Part shown: positions 1 through 5,814 of the stretch, piece by piece
How the letters are laid out: every line of letters begins with the position of its first letter
Position numbering within the stretch: position 1 is the first letter of the stretch
NCBI GenBank assembly: GCA_900771035.1
Contig: CAAGML010000126.1
Location: forward strand, 1 to 5,814
DNA: 5,814 nucleotides
Source of the DNA: Bacteroidales bacterium
Lineage (GTDB): Bacteria > Bacteroidota > Bacteroidia > Bacteroidales > Paludibacteraceae
Direction of reading: 5' to 3'
Position numbers and translations under genes: made by a program
Notes under the pieces: generated by a model
Told to the model about the DNA's origin: nothing
Seen by the model: the letters and a program-made list of their open reading frames with translations, nothing else
The model's database searches: none

Positions 1-168
1 ACCAGTAAAAGGTTCAAATACAACCTCATATACTTCCTATGACATCACAACCCTTCGCTTCGGCACCAGATACTACTGGCGTGTATGCGCAATAAACACC
101 GCCGTTCAGGACACTTCCGCATGGTCTGAGGTTCGCAGTTTTACGACCTGCTCAACCGTGACCCTCAA
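1..168 (+). repeat. Near-identical direct repeat, copy 1 (truncated by window edge)
   Basis: Bases 1-168 match 286-453 at an offset of 285 bp with only two differences: C100 against T385 and G145 against C430. Both fall in third positions of Thr codons, so the proteins are identical over this stretch. The match breaks at 169 (A against T at 454). The offset equals 95 codons, one FnIII-like domain. The repeat may extend further left outside the window. Confidence 0.95.
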
Positions 169-1816
169 AACACCCAATGACGGGGCAATATACACAACCA
201 CTGTCGATGGATATTGTACTTGGAACACTGTCTCAGGAGCAAGCAGATACCTTATTGAATGGGACACCACATCGACATTCACATCACCAGTAAAAGGTTC
301 AAATACAACCTCATATACTTCCTATGACATCACAACCCTTCGCTTCGGCACCAGATACTACTGGCGTGTATGCGCAATAAACACTGCCGTTCAGGACACT
401 TCCGCATGGTCTGAGGTTCGCAGTTTTACCACCTGCTCAACCGTGACCCTCAATACTCCTGCTGATGGTGCAACCAACCGGAGTCTGACAACAATGCTGA
501 AGGTCAACCAGTTGTCCGGAGCAAGTCATTACATATTTGAATGGGACATCACCGTCATGTTCAACTCTCCGATACTTGACGGCAAATCATCAAGTAGCAA
601 CTCCGTAACCCCAACCAACCCTTTCCTAATGGGTATAACATATTTCTGGAGAGCAAGAGCCACAAACGGCAACGACTCTGATACCTCTGCGTGGTCTTTA
701 CCTTGGAGTTTCACGACAACAGGCGCAGCTCCCACGCTTGATTCCCCATCCAATAATTCCACAGGTCTAAGGGTTAATCCTACAATCGACTGGAATGCAG
801 TCAGCGGCAGCGACTATTATGACTATCAGTGCGATACAACGCTCTCTTTCAACTCTACGGAGTTGCAATCAGGTTCTACAGGAACAACGCAGGTAACTCT
901 CAACACACTGTTGTTCGGCACAAAATATTATTGGCGCGTGCGCACACGCACGAACAACGACTCTTCACGATGGTCAGCCGCATGGAGTCTCACCACAGCT
1001 GCGACAATCACACTGACCTCTCCATCTGACGGGACAAAAAACGTTGGTTCATCAGTCAGTCTTGACTGGGATTACATCTCTGGAGGAACATATTTTGAAT
1101 ACCAATACGACACAGTCGCGACATTCGATTCTGAGGAGATGGTAGCAGGGCAGACTGTTGTCAGCACAAGCAACGTAACTGTTTCAGATTTGCTGACAAA
1201 CAGCACCTACTATTGGAAAGTCAGGGAAATTAGTTCCGTTGACACCACGCCATGGTCAGACGTTTGGCATTTCGACACAAAGCGGACATCTTACTCCTCC
1301 GAGTTTTACCAGTCAGCTTGCGACTCATTCTGTTGGTATGGTGAATGGTGTTACCAGTCAGGCGATTATGTGCATAGCCTCATGGCAAGCGACCGTGGCG
1401 ACAGCATTGTGACTATGCATCTGACAATCTTTAATTCCGTAGAAAACGATTTTTCTGTGTCTGTCGAGGGCAGTTACGAATGGAACGGTCAGCATTACAC
1501 ACAGTCAGGCGATTACACATACACGTTCAAGACTTCCGAAGGCTGCGACAGTACGGTGACATTGCACCTCACGATTGAAGAACACGTTGGAATTGAAAAT
1601 GTTGAACACATGGTTGTTGCATATCCTAATCCAACGACAGGAATGGTGTATATCTCAGATTATAACGGTAAGGTGATTGTCTGCGACCTTCACGGAAGGA
1701 GCATCATGCAATGCGAAGGAAACGTAATTGACCTCACTTCATTGTCAGAAGGATTATATCTGTTGAGGTTAAGTGATGGAATGATACTGAAGGTGATGAA
1801 AACGCAGAAAAAATAA
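2..1816 (+). CDS. Fibronectin-III-like multidomain surface/secreted protein with T9SS type A sorting domain (5' partial)
   Basis: The frame is open from the left edge to the TAA at 1814-1816 (604 residues visible). A GTG at 158 lies inside a domain and is not the real start, which is outside the window along with any signal peptide. Domains in order, counting the first visible codon as residue 1: a partial FnIII-like unit (1-50), four complete units (about 51-145, 146-242, 243-334, 335-428), two CDS-type repeats (about 435-476 and 484-525), and a C-terminal T9SS type A domain (about 537-604). Each FnIII-like unit shows an N-terminal TxTLxxPxxG strand, a mid-domain [FY]xxxxDxxxxF strand, a YYWRV-type strand and a closing WSxxxSFTT. 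Known biology of the sorting domain implies Sec export, then passage through the outer membrane by the T9SS, with the tail removed and the protein released or anchored. Repeated beta-sandwich domains suggest adhesion or a spacer stalk (inference); no catalytic domain is visible, so the specific function is unknown. It uses AGA/AGG arginine codons more freely than the downstream operon. No clear terminator directly follows it. Confidence 0.9.
   Translation, partial: PVKGSNTTSYTSYDITTLRFGTRYYWRVCAINTAVQDTSAWSEVRSFTTCSTVTLKTPNDGAIYTTTVDGYCTWNTVSGASRYLIEWDTTSTFTSPVKGSNTTSYTSYDITTLRFGTRYYWRVCAINTAVQDTSAWSEVRSFTTCSTVTLNTPADGATNRSLTTMLKVNQLSGASHYIFEWDITVMFNSPILDGKSSSSNSVTPTNPFLMGITYFWRARATNGNDSDTSAWSLPWSFTTTGAAPTLDSPSNNSTGLRVNPTIDWNAVSGSDYYDYQCDTTLSFNSTELQSGSTGTTQVTLNTLLFGTKYYWRVRTRTNNDSSRWSAAWSLTTAATITLTSPSDGTKNVGSSVSLDWDYISGGTYFEYQYDTVATFDSEEMVAGQTVVSTSNVTVSDLLTNSTYYWKVREISSVDTTPWSDVWHFDTKRTSYSSEFYQSACDSFCWYGEWCYQSGDYVHSLMASDRGDSIVTMHLTIFNSVENDFSVSVEGSYEWNGQHYTQSGDYTYTFKTSEGCDSTVTLHLTIEEHVGIENVEHMVVAYPNPTTGMVYISDYNGKVIVCDLHGRSIMQCEGNVIDLTSLSEGLYLLRLSDGMILKVMKTQKK
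286..453 (+). repeat. Near-identical direct repeat, copy 2
   Basis: This is the second copy of the 168-bp repeat at 1-168, covering the C-terminal half of one FnIII-like domain and the first strand of the next. The following domains (from about 455) have the same fold pattern but clearly diverged DNA, so this pair looks like a recent duplication or a gene-conversion product within an older repeat array. Confidence 0.95.
1304..1576 (+). repeat. Two tandem CDS-type repeats in the surface protein
   Basis: Two units of about 42 codons (1304-1429 and 1451-1576) share a pattern of W-G-x-x-Y/C-x-Q-S-G-D-Y followed by a DSxVTxHLTI ending. Repeats with this YTxSGxY ... GCDSxxTLxLTI style are common next to sorting domains in large Bacteroidota surface proteins. 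The second unit keeps the GCDSTVTLHLTI ending. The first is degenerate, with RGDSIVTMHLTI (the Cys is lost), but has extra cysteines in its opening CDSFCWYGEWC. Function is not known to me. Confidence 0.7.
1610..1813 (+). other. T9SS type A C-terminal sorting domain (Por_Secre_tail type)
   Basis: The last 68 or so residues carry the signature of this family: a VVAYPNPTTG motif (YPNP at visible residues 541-544), a central strand with VIVCDLHGRS, then IDLTSLSEGLYLLRL and a terminal KVMK. This tail directs proteins to the type IX secretion machinery and implies that the organism has a T9SS, although no T9SS gene is in the window. Confidence 0.92.
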
Positions 1817-1839
1817 TTCAAAAATAATTGCAAAAATCC

Positions 1840-1870
1840 TTTGCAGTCTCGCAGAAAAGTTGTAACTTTG
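1840..1870 (+). promoter_or_regulatory. Bacteroidota-type promoter for rimP-nusA-infB
   Basis: A -33 element TTTG at 1840-1843 is followed after 19 bp by TAACTTTG at 1863-1870, which fits the known primary sigma factor consensus of Bacteroides relatives (TTTG, 19-21 bp, TAnnTTTG). Transcription would be expected to start about 1874-1878, giving a leader of roughly 65 bases before rimP. The promoter lies only 24 bp past the stop codon of the surface-protein gene. Both elements sit in small inverted repeats: TGCAAA/TTTGCA at 1829-1845 and AAAGTT/AACTTT at 1856-1869. Confidence 0.82.
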
Positions 1871-1888
1871 CAGCGTGAAAGTTATGTG

Positions 1889-1922
1889 AGAAGGAGGTCT
1901 GAGCCAAGACCCCCTTCTTTTT
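1889..1922 (+). terminator. Terminator-like hairpin in the rimP leader (possible attenuator)
   Basis: The arm GAAGGAGGTCT (1890-1900) pairs with AGACCCCCTTC (1907-1917) around a 6-base loop GAGCCA. There is a single A-C mismatch (1895/1912), and A1889 can add a pair with T1918. A run of five T follows (1918-1922). The T tract is on the + side only, so it would act on rightward transcripts. It lies downstream of the promoter at 1840-1870 and upstream of the rimP ATG, the position of a transcription attenuator. It could also end transcripts from the upstream surface-protein gene. I found no obvious competing antiterminator pairing in the short leader. Confidence 0.65.
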
Positions 1923-1941
1923 ATTAAAACTCTCTTCCGTA

Positions 1942-2400
1942 ATGATACAGAAAGAACTGATTGCCAGTCTGGTAGAACAAAAGACAGAAAGCACAAGATA
2001 TTTCCTTGTTGACGTTTCAGTCACGAAAGACAACGTCATCACGGTGGAAATTGACGCTGACGAAGGCGTGGATATTGACTTTTGCGTGGAACTCAGCCGC
2101 TTCATCGAGTCTAATCTTGACCGCGAATCCGAGGATTTCGAGCTTAATGTAGGCTCAGCAGGCCTCACTTCTCCGTTCAAGGTCCTCCGGCAATACCAGA
2201 AAAACATCGGTCAGCAGGTCGAAGTCCTTGCAGCTGACGGACGTAAACACAAAGGGGAACTTGTCTCGGTTGACAACGACACCTTCGCAATAGACGAGAC
2301 ACTGATGCTCCGCAAAGAGGGCGACAAACGTAAGAAACCTTACACCGAAACCCTCACATTCAACTATACAGAAATAAAACAAACAAAATTAATACTCTAA
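1942..2400 (+). CDS. rimP: Ribosome maturation factor RimP
   Basis: RimP is a cytoplasmic protein that binds the 30S subunit and assists its late maturation. The 152-residue product has the usual family length and two-domain build: an N-terminal alpha/beta domain (about 5-80) with DFCVELSRFIESNLDRE, the turn motif GSAGLTSPF (71-79) that corresponds to the family's SPGxxRPL segment, and a C-terminal beta-rich domain (about 82-150) with the GQQVEVL and KGELVSVDNDTF strands. ATG 1942 is the first possible start after an in-frame TGA at 1900-1902. No Shine-Dalgarno sequence lies at normal distance; the region before the ATG is AT/pyrimidine rich, as expected in Bacteroidota. It is the first gene of the operon, behind the leader hairpin, and its stop is 6 bp before nusA, in the same frame. 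Identification rests on motif and length match and on its place before nusA. Confidence 0.95.
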   Translation: MIQKELIASLVEQKTESTRYFLVDVSVTKDNVITVEIDADEGVDIDFCVELSRFIESNLDRESEDFELNVGSAGLTSPFKVLRQYQKNIGQQVEVLAADGRKHKGELVSVDNDTFAIDETLMLRKEGDKRKKPYTETLTFNYTEIKQTKLIL

Positions 2401-2406
2401 ACTAAA

Positions 2407-3663
2407 ATGGCAAAGCACGAAGACGCGACCCTCCTGACCTCTTTCGATGAGTTCAAAAAGGAAAAGGACATCGACCGCTCTACTCTGATCAGCATCCTTG
2501 AGGATGCCTTCCGCAAGGAAATCGCCAAAATCTATGGCTCTGACGAGAATTTCAGTATAATTTTCAACCCTGAGAAGAACGACTGCGAGATTATGCGTAC
2601 CCGAATTGTCGTCGAGGATGGCATGGTGGAAGACCCTAACAAGCAAATCTCACTCTCTGAGGCTAATCAGATTGACGAATACGAGGTTGACGACGAGGTC
2701 TATGAGACAATCGACGTTACCACTTTCGGCCGCCGCGTCGTCCTTAACCTCCGTCAGACAATCGCCTCAAAAAGCCTTGACATAAAAAAACAGGCTCTCT
2801 ACGAAAAGTACAAGAGCATCATCGGCACAATCGTTACAGGCGAGGTTTATCAAACATGGAAACGCGAGGTCCTTCTTCTCGATGACGAGGGCAACGAGAT
2901 GTTTCTCCCAAAGGAAGAGCAGATTCCTACAGATGTTTACCGCAAGGGCGACCGCATCAGGGCTCTCGTGCTTAACGTTGACAACAACAACAACAATCCT
3001 AAGATTTTCCTCTCGCGCACATCGCCTGATTTCCTGCGCTGTCTCTTCGAGCAGGAGGTCCCTGAAATCCACGACGGACTCATCACTATTAAAAATGTGG
3101 TGCGTGTCCCTGGCGAGAAGGCAAAAGTTGCAGTTGAGTCTTTCGATGACCGCATTGACCCTGTAGGTGCCTGCGTGGGTATCAAAGGCGCACGTATCCA
3201 TGGCATCGTCCGTGAACTCCGTAACGAGAACATAGACGTCATCCAATACTCAAACAACACCAGCCTCTATATCTCACGTGCCATGACCCCTGCCAAAGTC
3301 GTCTCTATTCAGTTCAACGAAGACAGCAACGTGGTTAACGTATATATCAAGCCTGACGAGATTTCGCAGGCCATCGGCAAGGGCGGCTACAACATCCGTC
3401 TTGCGGGTCAGCTCACAGGCTATCAGCTTGAGGTCCGCCGTGATGATGTCGATTCAGACGAAGAGGATGTTCTCTTGGCAGACTTCAAGGACGAAATCGA
3501 CGAGTGGGTTATCGATGTCCTTTATAGTATCGGCTGTGAGACTGCCAAAAGCGTGCTGAAACTCTCGCGCGAGGAACTTATCCAGCGCACTGACCTTGAG
3601 GATGAGACCATCGACGACGTTCTCAGAATCCTTAGGTCGGAGTTCGAGTCTGACGAAAACTAA
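2407..3663 (+). CDS. nusA: Transcription termination/antitermination factor NusA
   Basis: NusA binds RNA polymerase and nascent RNA and modulates pausing, intrinsic termination and antitermination, including at rRNA operons. The 418-residue product shows an N-terminal RNA polymerase-binding domain (about 1-130), an S1 domain (about 137-205, ending KIFLSRTSP), KH1 (about 208-283, with DPVGACVGIKGARIHGIV and the GIKG loop at 258-261) and KH2 (about 284-350, GKGG loop at 324-327). A single acidic helical C-terminal domain follows (about 360-418: EIDEWVIDVLYSIG ... LSREELIQRTDLEDETIDDV is its core). E. coli NusA is longer (495 residues) because it has two acidic repeats; about 420 is normal for Bacteroidales. 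ATG 2407 is the first start after the rimP stop, in A-rich sequence without a Shine-Dalgarno. The 6-bp gap indicates cotranscription with rimP. If the leader hairpin is a real attenuator, NusA could influence expression of its own operon (inference). Confidence 0.98.
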   Translation: MAKHEDATLLTSFDEFKKEKDIDRSTLISILEDAFRKEIAKIYGSDENFSIIFNPEKNDCEIMRTRIVVEDGMVEDPNKQISLSEANQIDEYEVDDEVYETIDVTTFGRRVVLNLRQTIASKSLDIKKQALYEKYKSIIGTIVTGEVYQTWKREVLLLDDEGNEMFLPKEEQIPTDVYRKGDRIRALVLNVDNNNNNPKIFLSRTSPDFLRCLFEQEVPEIHDGLITIKNVVRVPGEKAKVAVESFDDRIDPVGACVGIKGARIHGIVRELRNENIDVIQYSNNTSLYISRAMTPAKVVSIQFNEDSNVVNVYIKPDEISQAIGKGGYNIRLAGQLTGYQLEVRRDDVDSDEEDVLLADFKDEIDEWVIDVLYSIGCETAKSVLKLSREELIQRTDLEDETIDDVLRILRSEFESDEN

Positions 3664-3725
3664 TATTGCACTTTTATTACCAAACCAGAGGGATTTACAT
3701 CTGAACAACATCTAATTATATCTAT
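3664..3725 (+). other. nusA-infB spacer, no recognised element
   Basis: This 62-bp AT-rich spacer holds no TAnnTTTG promoter element, no hairpin with a T tract, and no Shine-Dalgarno near the infB start. A short direct repeat ACATCT (3697-3702 and 3708-3713) is present and may be chance. No ylxR or L7Ae-like gene lies here, unlike the Firmicutes arrangement. Readthrough from nusA to infB is the simplest reading. Confidence 0.6.
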
Positions 3726-5814
3726 ATGTCGAGATTAGGAAAGTTGATAAAGACACTGAACATCAGTGCTGAGACTGCCGCTCAGTTTCTGAAGAAGAAA
3801 GGCGAGACCATCGAAAGCGATGTCAATGCGAAACTCACCAAAGAGCAGGAGGATATGCTCATGAAAGAGTTTGCGACACCTGAGATTCTTCAGAATATTG
3901 AGAACGCCCGTGTCGCCAAGGCTCGCGAACAGGAGCAAAAGGAACAGGAACTCAAAGAGCAGGCAGAACGCGAACTCCGAGAAAAGGCAGAACGCGAACA
4001 GCGTGAGCGTGAACTCCGCGAACAGCAGGAACGCGAGGAGGAGGAACGCCGTAAACGTGAGGCTGAGGAACAGGAACGTCTGCGCCGTGAACGCGAAGAG
4101 GCTGAGCGTCGTGCTGCTGAAGAGGCTGAGCGTCTGGCCAAGGAACAGAAACAGGAGAAAAGCAAGGCAGCTGAGAAAACAACAGTCAAACCTTCCGACG
4201 ATGTAGATGTGAAGAACAACCTCAAGGTGGTCGGCAAAATAGACCTGGACTCAATCAACTCGTCAACACGTCCTCCTAAGAAAACCAAGGAGGAACTCCG
4301 CCGTGAGAATAACGCCAAGATGAAGGAGGAGCGCAAACGCCGTGAACGCGAGCAGAAGGCCAAGGCCGCAGATCAGAAAACACAACAACAGCCTAAGTCT
4401 CAGCAGCAGCCTAAGTCCCAACAACCAAAGGCACAGCAAGCAGACGCAAAACCCCAGGATGCAAAACCTGCCACCTCGTTTATCCCTACCGAGGTTCCTA
4501 AACTTCAGGGTACCAAGGTTATCGGCAAGATAAATCTGGACGCAAACAATGCAAATAATGCCAACAATGGCAAATCGGAAGGCTCTGGCAAGAAGAAGAA
4601 ACGTAACCGTATAGGCGGCGGTCGTGTTGACGTGAACGCCATTCAGGAGAATATCCAAAAAAATGCCCAGCAACGCCAAGACCCTAAGGATAAGAAAGGT
4701 AAGAAGAACAAAAAGGCTGCTCATGTGGCTCAGGTCTCAGACGAGGACGTTGCAAAGCAGGTTAAGGAGACTCTCGCACGTCTTACCGAAGGTAACAAGG
4801 CTGCCAAGAAGGGTGCTAAGTACCGTAAGGAGAAACGTGACGCAGTAGCGCAGAAGATGCAGGATGAGCGTGTTGCGGAGGCAGCTGAGTCCAAGATTCT
4901 TAAACTCACCGAGTTCGTTACCGCCAACGAACTTGCAACGATGATGAACATCACTGTCACTCAGGTTATTCAGACCTGCTTCAACCTTGGTATGTTCGTC
5001 TCTATAAACCAGCGTCTTGACGCTGAGACAATCAACATTGTCGCAGATGAGTTTGGCTTCAAGACAGAATTTGTCTCTGCCGATGTCGTTAATGCTATTC
5101 AGGAGGAGGAAGACCAAGAGGAGGACCTTCAGTCACGTCCTCCAATCGTCACTGTCATGGGTCATGTTGACCATGGTAAGACATCCCTCCTTGACTATAT
5201 ACGCAAGTCAAACGTAATCGCAGGCGAGGCTGGCGGTATCACGCAGCATATTGGTGCCTACAATGTTACGCTTGACGATGGTCGTCACATAACGTTCCTT
5301 GATACCCCTGGTCATGAGGCTTTTACCGCTATGCGTGCGCGTGGTGCACAGGTGACGGATATTGCTATAATTATAGTTGCCGCTGACGACAATGTCATGC
5401 CTCAGACCGTCGAGGCTATCAACCATGCCTCTGCCGCAGGCGTTCCTATCGTTTTCGCTATCAATAAATGTGATAAGCCAAACGCCAACCCTGAGAAGGT
5501 TAAAGAGTCGCTTGCCAATATGAATTACCTTGTTGAGGATTGGGGCGGTAAGTACCAGTCGCAGGACATCTCTGCCAAGAGCGGTAAGGGTGTACAGGAA
5601 CTCCTCGAAAAAGTGCTGCTTGAGGCTGAACTTCTTGACCTCAAGGCAAATCCTGACCGCAAGGCGCAAGGAACAATAATCGAGTCTTCGCTTGACAAAG
5701 GTCGTGGCTATGTTGCCACGGTACTTGTCAGCAATGGTACGCTTAACGTAGGCGATGTCATGCTTGCCGGCACTGCATACGGTCGTGTGAAGGCTATGTT
5801 CAATGAGCGTAATC
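3726..5814 (+). CDS. infB: Translation initiation factor IF2 (3' partial)
   Basis: IF2 is the GTPase that brings initiator fMet-tRNA to the 30S subunit and promotes 50S joining. The frame is open from ATG 3726 to the right edge (696 codons). An in-frame TGA at 3702-3704 and no earlier start codon support this start. Order: IF2_N-type domain (about 1-52), charged helix (61-151), low-complexity Lys/Gln/Asn linker (about 152-388) carrying two KVxGKIxLD motifs (167-175 and 264-272), second IF2_N-type domain (about 392-450), and the GTPase domain from about 473. GTPase motifs: G1 GHVDHGKT 479-486, switch I GGIT 503-506, G3 DTPGH 526-530, G4 NKCD 580-583, G5 SAK 616-618. Domain II begins near 652 and is cut. 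IF2 of this group is usually around 900-1000 residues, so roughly 250-300 are missing. It follows nusA by 62 bp without a visible terminator. Confidence 0.98.
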   Translation, partial: MSRLGKLIKTLNISAETAAQFLKKKGETIESDVNAKLTKEQEDMLMKEFATPEILQNIENARVAKAREQEQKEQELKEQAERELREKAEREQRERELREQQEREEEERRKREAEEQERLRREREEAERRAAEEAERLAKEQKQEKSKAAEKTTVKPSDDVDVKNNLKVVGKIDLDSINSSTRPPKKTKEELRRENNAKMKEERKRREREQKAKAADQKTQQQPKSQQQPKSQQPKAQQADAKPQDAKPATSFIPTEVPKLQGTKVIGKINLDANNANNANNGKSEGSGKKKKRNRIGGGRVDVNAIQENIQKNAQQRQDPKDKKGKKNKKAAHVAQVSDEDVAKQVKETLARLTEGNKAAKKGAKYRKEKRDAVAQKMQDERVAEAAESKILKLTEFVTANELATMMNITVTQVIQTCFNLGMFVSINQRLDAETINIVADEFGFKTEFVSADVVNAIQEEEDQEEDLQSRPPIVTVMGHVDHGKTSLLDYIRKSNVIAGEAGGITQHIGAYNVTLDDGRHITFLDTPGHEAFTAMRARGAQVTDIAIIIVAADDNVMPQTVEAINHASAAGVPIVFAINKCDKPNANPEKVKESLANMNYLVEDWGGKYQSQDISAKSGKGVQELLEKVLLEAELLDLKANPDRKAQGTIIESSLDKGRGYVATVLVSNGTLNVGDVMLAGTAYGRVKAMFNERN
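3906..4178 (+). repeat. Glu/Arg/Gln-rich helical repeat region in IF2
   Basis: Codons 61-151 of infB encode an almost unbroken run of E, R, K, Q, A and L with no Gly or Pro, such as [17 protein letters not shown]. The E/R spacing of three and four residues favours salt bridges along one helix, as in stable single alpha-helices or coiled coils. At DNA level a 15-mer (AGGCAGAACGCGAAC) occurs at 3961-3975 and 3985-3999, a 24-bp or 8-codon period, suggesting growth by short tandem duplication. Confidence 0.8.

Noticed and set aside
158..160. GTG as the start of the surface-protein gene
   Set aside because: The same frame is open to the left edge and encodes the matching end of another FnIII-like unit, so the gene begins outside the window.
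1875..1889. Tiny leader peptide GTG-AAA-GTT-ATG-TGA, including an ATG-TGA start-stop, just before the hairpin
   Set aside because: It lies at or next to the expected transcription start, leaving no room for a ribosome to load, and has no codon bias typical of attenuation peptides.
1818..2207. Minus-strand frame of 129 codons across the leader and rimP
   Set aside because: It overlaps a clear rimP and the regulatory region, and shows no domain or start signal of its own.
2985..2999. Run of five Asn codons in the NusA S1 domain
   Set aside because: It sits in a loop before KIFLSR where, as I recall, Bacteroidales NusA proteins are normally Asn-rich, so it is probably not unusual.
2767..3246. 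Minus-strand frame of 159 codons opposite nusA
   Set aside because: It is a shadow of a strongly conserved gene, with no domain or regulatory signal.
3871..4206. Plus-strand frame of 111 codons inside infB, rich in Arg/Asn
   Set aside because: It is an out-of-frame shadow of the same low-complexity region; the infB frame is continuous and well conserved.
3890..4363. Long minus-strand reading frame (157 codons) opposite infB, rich in Ser/Arg/Cys
   Set aside because: It is the antisense image of the Glu/Arg-rich helix codons. Its composition comes from the repeated sense codons, and it has no promoter or recognisable domain.

Overview
The window looks like chromosomal DNA from a member of the Bacteroidota, most likely the order Bacteroidales. 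Four things support this. The first gene ends in a type IX secretion (T9SS) type A sorting domain. The only clear promoter fits the Bacteroidota pattern (TTTG, 19 bp, TAnnTTTG). None of the three complete start regions has a Shine-Dalgarno sequence at a usable distance. The RimP, NusA and IF2 proteins have the sequence style of Bacteroidales orthologues, including a short NusA with one C-terminal helical domain. I cannot place the genus.

Positions 1-1816 hold the 3' part of a large secreted or surface protein, cut by the left edge. It is a chain of fibronectin-III-like domains (one partial, four complete), then two small CDS-type repeats, then the T9SS sorting domain. Two adjacent domains are almost identical at DNA level: 168 bp are repeated at a 285-bp period with only two synonymous differences.

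Positions 1817-1941 form a compact regulatory region. It holds a canonical promoter, then a terminator-like hairpin with a T tract lying between the promoter and the rimP start codon. A perfect AAGGAGGT is buried in the 5' arm of the hairpin, 43 bases from the start codon. This is the most interesting non-coding signal in the window.

Positions 1942-5814 hold rimP-nusA-infB in one direction: 30S maturation factor RimP, transcription factor NusA, and translation initiation factor IF2, which is cut by the right edge after about 696 codons. The rimP-nusA gap is 6 bp and the nusA-infB gap is 62 bp with no promoter or terminator I can see, so the three genes are probably cotranscribed from the promoter at 1840-1870. 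The cluster joins ribosome assembly, transcription elongation/termination and translation initiation, as in most bacteria. The ylxR and L7Ae-like genes that lie between nusA and infB in Firmicutes are absent.

There is no stretch over 300 bases without a gene. I see no tRNA, rRNA, CRISPR array, insertion sequence or phage gene. I did not find a wholly new system; the points worth a second look are the rimP leader, the recent domain duplication in the surface protein, and the long charged N-terminal extension of IF2.
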